A stretch of 64,000 nucleotides of DNA from Flavobacterium sp. (GTDB taxonomy: Bacteria; Bacteroidota; Bacteroidia; Flavobacteriales; Flavobacteriaceae): contig JADBYA010000009.1 of NCBI GenBank assembly GCA_020403245.1, forward strand, positions 1-64,000, given 5' to 3'. The stretch's first letter is position 1; each line of letters begins with the position of its first letter. Of the stretch, positions 33,739 to 42,268 are shown piece after piece. Both the position numbers and the translations under genes were made by a program. A model generated the notes under the pieces. It had not been told where the DNA came from and did not search any database. It saw only the letters and a list, made by a program, of their open reading frames with translations.

Positions 33739-34496
33739 TACACACCACTGTCAACCTTAGCAACGGATAATGGGTTAAATGCACCATTTTTCAAAGGATA
33801 CATAGTGCCATTAATTTGCTGATAAAATTCAACTCCCAAAGCCAAAAACAAAGGTTTTGTACTAGCCGAAGTAACAGTATTCACTTGGTTAATAACAGCA
33901 GTTGGAGTTACATCCCATGGCAAAATTGCAGTTTCAGAAGTAGCAACAACAAACGTTTCAGCTTCAAAATCTACCTCAGCACCGCCAGAAATAATTTTAA
34001 AGTGAGTTGTTCCACTTGGTGCAGCAATCATATTCGCAGGAATAAAAGAAGCAATATCAACTGTAATTTCTCCTGAAACTCGATCAATTGTTGCCACAAA
34101 TGGTGCATACAAGCTAGTACCTAGTTTACCACGAATATTGAATTCAAAACCAAATAACAATTCAGCTTCGCCATCAATAACGTTTCGCAAACCTCTTTCG
34201 TTAATCAAATCCGCTTGAATAACTTTTACCATAGCTTGTGTTAAGCGGCTTACCATTCTACCATCGGCAGAATTCAAAAGCAGCGCTCTTAAAGCAGTAC
34301 GCAAAACTTTACCTGCTTTTCCGGCACGTCCAAATTCAGAACCATTCTCACGCGTTCTTTGAAACGCAGGATCACTTGCAATTCTACTAGCTTCAATTCC
34401 GCCTTTTTCTCTTGCCAAGTGTCCGTCTTGCGTTTTGTAAAAAGTAATATCTCCAATAGTACCTTTCAACTTAATTATGCCTTTCTGTCTAGCCAT
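33738..34496 (-). CDS. Conserved Bacteroidota accessory protein (MARQKGIIKLKGTIGD type)
   Basis: This 252-residue protein begins MARQKGIIKLKGTIGDITFY followed by KTQDGHLAREKGG, a start I have seen repeatedly in Bacteroidota accessory regions without assigned function. The N-terminal half is basic and helical (RAGKAGKVLRTALRALLLNSADGRMVSRLTQAMVKVI). The C-terminal half is beta-sandwich-like (RVSGEITVDIASFIP, TTHFKIISGGAEVDF). It has no signal peptide. Linked to DUF5675 and two small membrane proteins it recalls a phage structural or secreted-particle gene set, but no phage structural motif is identifiable. Confidence 0.6.
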   Translation of the reverse strand: MARQKGIIKLKGTIGDITFYKTQDGHLAREKGGIEASRIASDPAFQRTRENGSEFGRAGKAGKVLRTALRALLLNSADGRMVSRLTQAMVKVIQADLINERGLRNVIDGEAELLFGFEFNIRGKLGTSLYAPFVATIDRVSGEITVDIASFIPANMIAAPSGTTHFKIISGGAEVDFEAETFVVATSETAILPWDVTPTAVINQVNTVTSASTKPLFLALGVEFYQQINGTMYPLKNGAFNPLSVAKVDSGV

Positions 34497-34808
34497 AACT
34501 TTTAAATTTTTTGTTTATAAATCAGTGAACAATTCCCTCAATCATCATTCTTGTTGCAACATCCTTAGATTGATTTGAGAACAAATTTTAGTCAATAAAA
34601 CAGATTAAAAAAGAGCAACCTGTTCCATATGTCGCAATGCGACACAAATGGCTCAAATCGACATAAATGCGCATTAAAAAGTGTCTTAAACCGACTTAAA
34701 TTGCAGAATAAAATTATATTTCAAAAAATATTACTTTTGTATAATCTTTAACTTTACTAATTAATAGGTTTAAGCTAATCAAAGCCTAGTCAAAGGCATA
34801 GATAATGT
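34497..34808. other. Divergent intergenic region with palindrome
   Basis: This 312-bp region between divergent genes holds the TGTCGCAATGCGACA palindrome (34630-34644), repeated ACATAAATGCGCAT/CGACATAAATG motifs and a TACTTTTG box at 34732-34739 for the plus-strand gene. No gene is seen in it. Confidence 0.5.
34630..34644. promoter_or_regulatory. Perfect palindrome, operator candidate
   Basis: TGTCGC AAT GCGACA is a perfect 6+6 inverted repeat between the divergent accessory genes at 34496 and 34809; half-site-like CGACA also occurs at 34668. The small HTH-type protein at 34809 is a candidate binder. Confidence 0.45.
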
Positions 34809-35012
34809 ATGAAATTTGAAAAACAGAGGGTTTGCATCTATCCGAAAGACATACAGCGCATAACAGGAAAGAGTTATCGTCAAAGTACCAGATTATTGCA
34901 AAAAGTGAAAACTGACCTCAACAAGCTCGAAAATGAGTTTCTAACTATCGAAGAGTTTTGTTCTTATGCAGGATTAAAATATGAACAAGTAGCTCATTTA
35001 ATTTTTGGTTAA
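34809..35012 (+). CDS. Small HTH-like accessory protein
   Basis: A 67-residue protein, MKFEKQRVCIYPKDIQRITG followed by KSYRQSTRLLQKVKTDLNK, then LTIEEFCSYAGLKYEQVAHLI. Two helix-turn-helix-like halves suggest DNA binding. It resembles small conserved proteins seen in flavobacterial accessory regions. It is transcribed divergently from the 34496 gene across the palindrome and is the last gene before the core chromosome. Confidence 0.6.
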   Translation: MKFEKQRVCIYPKDIQRITGKSYRQSTRLLQKVKTDLNKLENEFLTIEEFCSYAGLKYEQVAHLIFG

Positions 35013-35290
35013 ATTTTGAAAAATATAATAATCAAATTTTTTCCGATGGCTATAGAAATAGTTTCAAATAACTAGTTCATATTTTGGTATTCTTTTATTC
35101 TAAACACTTTTTTTAATTGGGTTTTATTCGTACTTTTACAACTTACAAATTAATGTAAATCATAACGATTCAAAAGGGGGTAAATTCTGTTACCTAAATT
35201 TTATTTAAGTTTCAAAATGTTTAATAACTATTAGTTAGGAATGGTTGTCAAATCCCATCCTCTCTGCTTATTCTTCTTAAAATTAGTTTT

Positions 35291-35983
35291 ATGCGAGTTT
35301 ATCTTTTCATCATAACTTTTTTTGCCTCCTTGAGTGTCTTTGCTCAAAAAGATGAAATCGATTTTGATGCTATCGATTCTTTATATCGCGAAGACCAATT
35401 TTATATAAATTTTACTTACAATAGTCTTAGGAAAACACCTGACGGTTTTAGACAAAATAAATTTGCTACTAGTTTTGCCCTTGGATTTCTTAGAGACATG
35501 CCGTTAAATAAAAGCAGAACTTTTGCTATTGCGGCAGGATTGGGCTATTCTTTCTCAGTTTACAATCAAAACATAGTGATTACTAGCGTTGGCGGTAATA
35601 ACACTTATAACTTAATAGGTCAAGATGTTGATTATTCAAAAGACAAATTATCATTGCATTTTGTAGAGCTACCTATCGAAATCCGATGGCGAAATTCAAC
35701 GCCAGAAAGTCATAAATTTTGGAGAATTTACACCGGACTAAAATTGAGTTATTTGTTTTATGACAGCTATAAATTTGTATCTACTACAACCAATATAAAA
35801 AGTTCTGGTAATGCTGATTTAAATGCATTTCATTATGGTGCCTATGCAGCAGTTGGTTGGAATACTTTGAACCTTTACATGTATTATGGTTTTAACCCGT
35901 TGTTTAAATCTTCGGCAAAAATTGATAATCAATCCATTGATATGAGTACACTGAATATTGGGTTGATGTTTTATATTCTATAA
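35291..35983 (+). CDS. Outer-membrane beta-barrel protein (PorT-like family)
   Basis: This 230-residue protein has a signal peptide (MRVYLFIITFFASLSVFAQ, cleavage after FAQ) and alternating aromatic beta strands to the end (FYINFTYNSL, FALGFLRDM, FWRIYTGLKLSYLFYDSY, ALNIGLMFYIL-like terminus with a final hydrophobic residue). This is an 8-strand-type outer-membrane barrel of the PF13568 class. It could be a porin-family or T9SS-accessory protein; I would not call it PorT itself. It converges with the next gene, overlapping by 6 nt. Confidence 0.75.
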   Translation: MRVYLFIITFFASLSVFAQKDEIDFDAIDSLYREDQFYINFTYNSLRKTPDGFRQNKFATSFALGFLRDMPLNKSRTFAIAAGLGYSFSVYNQNIVITSVGGNNTYNLIGQDVDYSKDKLSLHFVELPIEIRWRNSTPESHKFWRIYTGLKLSYLFYDSYKFVSTTTNIKSSGNADLNAFHYGAYAAVGWNTLNLYMYYGFNPLFKSSAKIDNQSIDMSTLNIGLMFYIL

Positions 35984-36583
35984 CCATAAATAGAACAATC
36001 CCAACTGGGGCAAAATACCGCACAAAAAACCAATCAACAATTCTTTGTTAGTATGCGCTTTCATTACCAATCGTGAAGAAGCCACAAGCCCATTTATTAT
36101 TACAAAAAAGGCAACTAGCGAAACGGTGTTCACCTCATTTTTTATACTCAATCCTATAATAAAAACAGTTAAGGCACTGATGCCTATCATGTGAATACTG
36201 GCTTTTATTTTGGCATACAACAATAAAAAAGCAAGAACAGCACTCATGATTCCTCCTAGAAAAAAGCAATACAATAATGGAAATCGATCCAGAGTGATGC
36301 TTTTATTGATTAAAACAGTTAGCAACATGATATGAAGCAGCAACGGAATTTTGCGATGCGAAATCTCCGAAAGCATAACACTGTCTATTTTGCCAAATGT
36401 TCTTAGCAAGTAAAAAAAAGCAATCGGTAATAGCAAAGTAATGATGACAATTTGCAGAAACAAGAGCAAATATTGCGCAGTGGTTAAATAAATTGTGTCT
36501 AGCAAAACATAGAAAATAGTTCCAAAAAGCGGAACGAAAATGGGGTGAAAGAGATAGGAAAAAAAAGGGAGGATTTTTTTCAA
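35978..36583 (-). CDS. Conserved polytopic membrane protein
   Basis: A 201-residue integral membrane protein with about six helices (FVPLFGTIFYVLL, YLLLFLQIVIITLLLPIAFFYLL, LLLHIMLLTVLI, CFFLGGIMSAVLAFLLLYA, LTVFIIGLSI, LLIGFLCGILPQLGLFYLW). SEISHRKIPLLLH between helices is the only polar motif. It lies 13 bp after rpoN on the same strand. Function unknown; possibly PAP2-like, but the phosphatase motifs are not visible. Confidence 0.7.
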   Translation of the reverse strand: MKKILPFFSYLFHPIFVPLFGTIFYVLLDTIYLTTAQYLLLFLQIVIITLLLPIAFFYLLRTFGKIDSVMLSEISHRKIPLLLHIMLLTVLINKSITLDRFPLLYCFFLGGIMSAVLAFLLLYAKIKASIHMIGISALTVFIIGLSIKNEVNTVSLVAFFVIINGLVASSRLVMKAHTNKELLIGFLCGILPQLGLFYLWL

Positions 36584-36596
36584 AATGAATTTAGCT

Positions 36597-38057
36597 TTAA
36601 ATCTTCTTCCTCATTCTTGCCACAGGAATATCGAGTAAGTCTCTATATTTTGCAATGGTTCTTCGGGCAATAGGGTATCCTTTTTCGCCAAGAATTTCGG
36701 CTAATTGATCGTCGGGCAAAGGTTTGCTTTTGTCTTCTTCCTCGATAATATTTTTTAGAATTTTTTTGATTTCTAAGGTAGAAACATCTTCGCCTTGGTC
36801 ATTTTTCATTGATTCCGAGAAGAATTCTTTTATCAATTTGGTGCCATAAGGTGTGTCTACATATTTGCTATTGGCCACACGAGAAACCGTAGAAACATCC
36901 AAACCAACCATATCGGCAACGTCTTTTAGAATCATTGGTTTCAACTTGGTTTCTTCGCCATCGAGGAAATAGTCTTGTTGTAGATGCATGATGGCATTCA
37001 TGGTCACAAAAAGCGTTTCTTGGCGTTGTCGAATAGCATCGATAAACCATTTGGCCGAATCCAGTTTTTGTTTGATAAACTGCACCGCATCTTTTTGCGA
37101 ATGCGATTTATCTCGAGAATCTTTATAGGTTTGCAACATTTCCTGATAATCTTTGGAAACATGCAACGTTGGTGCGTTTCTGCCGTTTAAAGTCAATTCC
37201 AATTCACCATCTACAATTCTGATAGCAAAATCAGGAACAATTTGTTCCACCACACGACTGCTGCTATCAAAAGAACCCCCGGGTTTTGGATTTAATTTTT
37301 CGATTTCTTCAATTGCTTTTTTTAATTTCTCTTGCGTAATCTCGTATTTCTGAAGTAGTTTATCGTAATGTTTTTTGGTAAAAGCATCAAATTGGTTTTC
37401 GAGTATGTCAATCGCCAATTCAACGTATTCTGTTGGGGTTTTGTGTTTCAATTGCAACAATAAACATTCCTGCAAATCTCGAGCACCAACTCCCGAAGGT
37501 TCTAATTCGTGAATGATATGCACTATTTTTTCAACGGTTTTCTCATCGGTATAAATGGCTTGCGTAAACGCCATATCATCAACGATATCTTGGACATTTC
37601 TTCGTAAATAACCATCATCATCAATACTTCCAACAAGAAATTCGGCAATACTGCGTTGCTCATCGGTGAGTATAAAAGTGTTCAATTGGTTAATTAAATC
37701 TTGATGAAAACTGATAGATTCAGCAAGAGGCGATTCACGGTCATCATCGTCATCGCTATAATTATTGGCTTGAAGTTTGTAATCGGGCGTTTCGTCGTTG
37801 CTTAAATATTCGTCAATATTGATTTCTGTGTCAATGTTTTCAGTTCCTTCATAATCGTCATAGTCATCATTGTTGTCAAATTCGTCTTTCTCATATGATT
37901 CTTCCTCTTTGCCAATTTCCAAAGCGGGATTCTCGACCATTTCCTCTTTGAGTCGTTGTTCAAAAGCTTGTGTAGGCAATTGAATTAACTTCATCAGCTG
38001 AATTTGCTGTGGAGATAATTTTTGAGATAATTTAAGATTTAAGAATTGTTTTAACAT
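36597..38057 (-). CDS. rpoN: RNA polymerase sigma-54 factor
   Basis: This 486-residue protein has all sigma-54 regions: region I Gln/Leu-rich activator contact (LSQKLSPQQIQLMKLIQLPTQAFEQ), an acidic region II, the core-binding domain (LVGSIDDDGYL, LEPSGVGARDLQECLLLQL) and the HTH (DVADMVGLDVSTVSRVANSKYV). The RpoN box ARRTIAKYRD is followed by LLDIPVARMRKKI at the C terminus. It directs transcription from -24/-12 promoters with enhancer-binding proteins. It is codirectional with the membrane protein gene downstream and asnS upstream. Confidence 0.96.
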   Translation of the reverse strand: MLKQFLNLKLSQKLSPQQIQLMKLIQLPTQAFEQRLKEEMVENPALEIGKEEESYEKDEFDNNDDYDDYEGTENIDTEINIDEYLSNDETPDYKLQANNYSDDDDDRESPLAESISFHQDLINQLNTFILTDEQRSIAEFLVGSIDDDGYLRRNVQDIVDDMAFTQAIYTDEKTVEKIVHIIHELEPSGVGARDLQECLLLQLKHKTPTEYVELAIDILENQFDAFTKKHYDKLLQKYEITQEKLKKAIEEIEKLNPKPGGSFDSSSRVVEQIVPDFAIRIVDGELELTLNGRNAPTLHVSKDYQEMLQTYKDSRDKSHSQKDAVQFIKQKLDSAKWFIDAIRQRQETLFVTMNAIMHLQQDYFLDGEETKLKPMILKDVADMVGLDVSTVSRVANSKYVDTPYGTKLIKEFFSESMKNDQGEDVSTLEIKKILKNIIEEEDKSKPLPDDQLAEILGEKGYPIARRTIAKYRDLLDIPVARMRKKI

Positions 38058-38145
38058 TTATAATGGTTTAAAGGTTTAAGAGTTTAAGGGTTTAAAGTTG
38101 TTGTGGTTAAACAACATTAAACTATTTTAAACAACATTAAACATT

Positions 38146-39591
38146 TTAGAATTCTGCGTTTTGTGGCGTTCTTGGAAAAGGAATTACGTCTCTAATATTA
38201 GTCATTCCAGTAACAAAAAGCACCAATCTTTCAAAACCTAATCCGAAACCTGAATGCACCGCTGAACCAAATCGGCGTGTGTCTAAATACCACCATAATT
38301 CTTTTTCATCAATACCAAGTGATTTCATTTTTTCCACTAAAACATCATAGCGCTCTTCTCTTTGTGAACCTCCAACAATTTCACCAATGCCTGGAAATAA
38401 AATATCCATAGCTCTTACGGTTTCTTTTCCTGGTTCGGTATCGGTATTCAAACGCATGTAAAATGCTTTAATTTTTGCTGGATAATCATATAATATCACC
38501 GGACATTTGAAGTGTTTTTCAACTAAGAAACGTTCGTGTTCACTTTGTAAATCGGCACCCCATGCTTCTATTGGGTATTGAAATTTTTTCTTCTTGTTTG
38601 GCGTTGAATCTTTTAAAATGTCAATGGCTTCGGTATAAGAAACACGTTTGAAATTGTTTTCTAAAACGAAGTTTAATTTTTCCAACAAAGTCATTTCGCT
38701 CCGTTCTGCTTGTGGTTTTTGCTTTTCTTCGTCCAATAATCTTCCTTCGAGAAATTTCAAATCATCGGCACATTTTTCAACAGTAAATTTGATAACATAT
38801 TTGATAAAATCCTCTGCCAAATCCATGTTGTCGTTCAAATCATTGAAAGCCACTTCGGGTTCAATCATCCAAAACTCAGCCAAGTGACGAGAGGTATTGG
38901 AATTTTCCGCACGGAAAGTTGGCCCAAAAGTATACACTTGTCCCAATGCCATTGCAAAAGTTTCGGCTTCTAGTTGTCCCGAAACCGTTAAGTTGGTTTC
39001 TTTTCCGAAGAAGTCAGCTGCGTAGTTTACTTTTCCATCTTCAGTTCTTGGTGTATTGTCAAAAGGCAAAGCGGTCACTTTAAACATTTCACCAGCACCT
39101 TCTGCATCCGAACCCGTAATAATGGGTGTGTTTACATAGAAAAATCCTTTTTCTTGAAAATAAGAATGCACAGCAAATGATAATACAGAACGTACTCTCA
39201 TAATGGCTCCAAAAGCATTGGTTCTAACTCGCAAATGAGCATTTTCCCTAAGAAATTCAAAGGAATGTTTCTTGGGTTGCATGGGGAATTTTTCAGCATC
39301 ACAATCGCCTAAGATTTCTAAGGTTGTAACTTGTATTTCATATTTCTGACCCGCACCTTTGCTTTCCACAAGGTTTCCTGTCAACGCTATAGCGGTTCCA
39401 GTATTAATTCTTTTGAGCGTTTCTTCGGGTGTGTTTTCAAAATCGACTACACACTGTAAATTATGAATGGTTGAACCATCATTCAACGCAATAAACTGAT
39501 TGTTTCTAAAAGTTCTTACCCAACCTTTTACGGTTACTTCATAGTTTGATTTTGTGCTGTTTAATAATGCTTTTATTTTCGAATGTTTCAT
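38146..39591 (-). CDS. asnS: Asparaginyl-tRNA synthetase
   Basis: A 481-residue class IIb synthetase with an N-terminal OB fold ([20 protein letters not shown]), motif 1, motif 2 ([21 protein letters not shown]) and motif 3 ([29 protein letters not shown]). The insertion with [14 protein letters not shown] sequence and the absence of AspRS insertion domains fit AsnRS. A TATATTTG -7 box lies on the minus strand at 39653-39660. A palindromic repeat (39615-39634) is in its leader. Confidence 0.96.
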   Translation of the reverse strand: MKHSKIKALLNSTKSNYEVTVKGWVRTFRNNQFIALNDGSTIHNLQCVVDFENTPEETLKRINTGTAIALTGNLVESKGAGQKYEIQVTTLEILGDCDAEKFPMQPKKHSFEFLRENAHLRVRTNAFGAIMRVRSVLSFAVHSYFQEKGFFYVNTPIITGSDAEGAGEMFKVTALPFDNTPRTEDGKVNYAADFFGKETNLTVSGQLEAETFAMALGQVYTFGPTFRAENSNTSRHLAEFWMIEPEVAFNDLNDNMDLAEDFIKYVIKFTVEKCADDLKFLEGRLLDEEKQKPQAERSEMTLLEKLNFVLENNFKRVSYTEAIDILKDSTPNKKKKFQYPIEAWGADLQSEHERFLVEKHFKCPVILYDYPAKIKAFYMRLNTDTEPGKETVRAMDILFPGIGEIVGGSQREERYDVLVEKMKSLGIDEKELWWYLDTRRFGSAVHSGFGLGFERLVLFVTGMTNIRDVIPFPRTPQNAEF

Positions 39592-39614
39592 TTAAATTGT
39601 TGATTTAAATTTTA

Positions 39615-39634
39615 GTCCTGATAGCTATCGGGAC
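39615..39634. repeat. Palindromic repeat GTCCTGATAGCTATCGGGAC
   Basis: A near-perfect 20-bp palindrome of a common flavobacterial dispersed type. It lies in the 5' leader of asnS, between its -7 box and the ATG, so it would be transcribed as a hairpin. Confidence 0.7.
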
Positions 39635-39663
39635 AGATTTGTGAAATCTACGGCAAATATAAA

Positions 39664-42084
39664 TTATTTATTTTTCATTTCTAATTCATCAATATCTTCA
39701 TCGGTATGTTCAAGAAAATCGATGGTTGGTTCAGGCAATTCTTGTTGGTTTGCCAGAGTTTTGTTTAAGGTCAATACCAAAGAAGGCAACAATACTAAAT
39801 TGGACAACATCCCGAAAAATAATGTCAAGGCAACTAAACCGCCTAAAGCGATTGTTCCACCAAAACTTGACAACATAAATACCGAGAATCCAAAGAATAA
39901 GATAATAGAAGTATAAAACATGCTAATTCCGGCATCTTCAAAAGTAGCAAATACTGATTTTTTTATTCTCCAATCGTTCCGGGATAACTCTAAACGGTAT
40001 TGTGCCAAAAAACGTAATGTATCATCGACAGACATTCCAAAGGCAATTCCAAACACCAATAAAGTAGAGGGTTTTAAAGGAATTCCTAAAAAGCCCATTA
40101 ATCCTGCAGTCATTAATAAAGGTAATAAATTTGGGATAATCGAAACTAAAACCATTTTGAATGAACGGAACATAATTATGACTAATCCACCAGTAAGGAA
40201 AAAGGCGAATAATAAAGAAGAAAGCAAGTTGTCTAGTAAATATTTAGTTCCTTTTTGGAAAACGGAAGCCTTTCCTGTGATGATAACTTCGTACCTTGGT
40301 GAGGGGAATATTTTATTGACCTTGTTTCGAATGTGCGCTTCAATAGTCTCCATTTTTTCGCCATTTTCATCTTTGATAAAAGTGGTCATTCTAGCCACGC
40401 TTCCATCTGAAGTGACATAACTTTTCATCTGATTATCTTTTGAGTTTTTCAGTGAATTTTTAATATAAGGCAACAAAAATATTTCTTCTTGAGGTGTTGG
40501 CAATGAATAAAATTCAGGATTGCCATTATAATATGCTTGATTGAAACTTTTGGCAACATTGACAATAGACAATGGTTTTGATAGCTCAGGAATATCATTT
40601 ATAGTTTGCTCTAGTTCTTCCATTCTTCTCAAATTACTGAGTTTCATGGCGCCATTTTTATTTTTGGTGTCAATCATTATTTCTAAAGGCATTACTCCGT
40701 CAAATTCTTTTTCGAAGAAACGAATATCTTCAAAAAAATCGGTATGCTTTGGCATATCTTCAATGATACTGCCAGAAACTTTGATTTTATAAATTCCTAT
40801 AATACCAAAAATCAACAAACAAATAGATGTGATATATACCCCAAATCGGTTGTATTTCACTGTATTTATAATCCAATTTAAAAAAGAAGTTAAAGATTCT
40901 CTATTTAAATGACCAAGGTGTCTCGGAATTGGTGATGGGATGTAACTAAAGAAAATAGGGATTAACAACAAACTCAAAAAGTAAATGGCAAGAATATTGA
41001 TAGTTGTTACAATACCAAATTCTCTCAATAAAAGATTATTGGTAGCAATAAAAGTAGCAAAACCCACTGCTGTTGTAATATTGGTTAGAAGGGTTGCTGT
41101 TCCTGTTTTGGTAATTACACGTTGTAATGCTTTGGCTTTATTGGCATGTTTGTGGTACTCTTGATGGTATTTATTAATGAAGAAAATACAATTGGGGATT
41201 CCAATAACAATAACTAATGTTGGAACTAATGCTGTTAGCACATTAATATCATAACCTAAAACGCTTATGATTCCAAAAGACCATACAACACCAATAATCA
41301 CTACAATAAGAGAAATTAATGTCGCTCGAAAAGATCGAAAAAAGTAGAAAAAAATGAGCGACGTAATCAGCAACGCTGCGCCAATAAATAAACCAATTTC
41401 GTCAATAATAGTTTTGGCATTAAGCGTTCTGATATAAGGCATTCCCGATGTGTGAAGCTCAATACCGCTGTCTTTTTTAAACTTGTCTATAGCGGGAATT
41501 AAACTATTTAATACGTAGTCTTTTCGCTTTTTGGTGTTGACAATTTTTTTGTCTAAATATATTGCAGAGCGAATTGCACCTGATTTTTTATTAAATAAAA
41601 ATCCTTCATAGAAAGGAAGTTTTGTAAACAATTCTATTTGAATTTGTTTTAAGTAAAATTCATCTTGAACCTTATTATTGTCAACCAAAGGTTTCAATTC
41701 AAAAGTTTCTAAGGAGTCATTTTTAACTATTTTTTGTAAATTATCTATAGAAATTATCAAACTAACTTCTTTGTTGGATTTAATATTGTTCATCAATTCA
41801 CTCCAAGCTTTATATACCTTTGGGGTGAATATTTTTTTATCTTTAGTGGCAATAACGATTAGATTTCCTTCTTCGCCAAAGTGGTTTAGAAATTTTTGAT
41901 AATCTATATTTACTTTATCGTCTGCAGGGATTAAGTTGGCTTCGGTTTGGGTAAATTTGATATATTTCCATTGAGTAGCAAACAGAACTGTAACTAATAA
42001 AATACCAATTAAAATAACAATTCTATTTCTTAATATAATTCGAGCGATTAATTCCCAAAAACCAATACCTAACAACTTTTTCAT
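39664..42084 (-). CDS. RND/MMPL-family transporter
   Basis: This 806-residue protein has the RND duplication: helix 1 (RIVILIGILLVTVLFATQW), a large periplasmic loop, helices 2-6 (LFIGAALLITSLIFFYFF...LTALVPTLVIVIGIPNCIFFINKYHQEY...), helix 7 (VYITSICLLIFGIIGIYKI), a second loop and helices 8-12 (LLFAFFLTGGLVIIMFRSF, LLVFGIAFGMSVDDTLRFLAQY). The GMSVDDT motif is typical of MMPL/SecD-like RND proteins. Likely a lipid or hydrophobe exporter. It lies 72 bp upstream of asnS and on the same strand. Confidence 0.88.
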   Translation of the reverse strand: MKKLLGIGFWELIARIILRNRIVILIGILLVTVLFATQWKYIKFTQTEANLIPADDKVNIDYQKFLNHFGEEGNLIVIATKDKKIFTPKVYKAWSELMNNIKSNKEVSLIISIDNLQKIVKNDSLETFELKPLVDNNKVQDEFYLKQIQIELFTKLPFYEGFLFNKKSGAIRSAIYLDKKIVNTKKRKDYVLNSLIPAIDKFKKDSGIELHTSGMPYIRTLNAKTIIDEIGLFIGAALLITSLIFFYFFRSFRATLISLIVVIIGVVWSFGIISVLGYDINVLTALVPTLVIVIGIPNCIFFINKYHQEYHKHANKAKALQRVITKTGTATLLTNITTAVGFATFIATNNLLLREFGIVTTINILAIYFLSLLLIPIFFSYIPSPIPRHLGHLNRESLTSFLNWIINTVKYNRFGVYITSICLLIFGIIGIYKIKVSGSIIEDMPKHTDFFEDIRFFEKEFDGVMPLEIMIDTKNKNGAMKLSNLRRMEELEQTINDIPELSKPLSIVNVAKSFNQAYYNGNPEFYSLPTPQEEIFLLPYIKNSLKNSKDNQMKSYVTSDGSVARMTTFIKDENGEKMETIEAHIRNKVNKIFPSPRYEVIITGKASVFQKGTKYLLDNLLSSLLFAFFLTGGLVIIMFRSFKMVLVSIIPNLLPLLMTAGLMGFLGIPLKPSTLLVFGIAFGMSVDDTLRFLAQYRLELSRNDWRIKKSVFATFEDAGISMFYTSIILFFGFSVFMLSSFGGTIALGGLVALTLFFGMLSNLVLLPSLVLTLNKTLANQQELPEPTIDFLEHTDEDIDELEMKNK

Positions 42085-42268
42085 AAATTCTAAAATGGGT
42101 TGTAAAGGTAATCAAAACCTTAAAAGTTAAGCGCTGATTTTAGCAAAGATTTATTTAATTCAACTTGGATTCTGTATTGAATTTTAAATAATTGATAATG
42201 CTAAAAAAAAATATAATAAAATAAGATGCTTTTTAGCATCTTTGTAGAGCAAAGTAGTTGTCAACAAA

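Noticed and set aside
35291..35983. PorT of the type IX secretion system
   Set aside because: Size and barrel pattern are similar, but I see no PorT-specific motif and the neighbourhood is not the usual one; kept as generic barrel.
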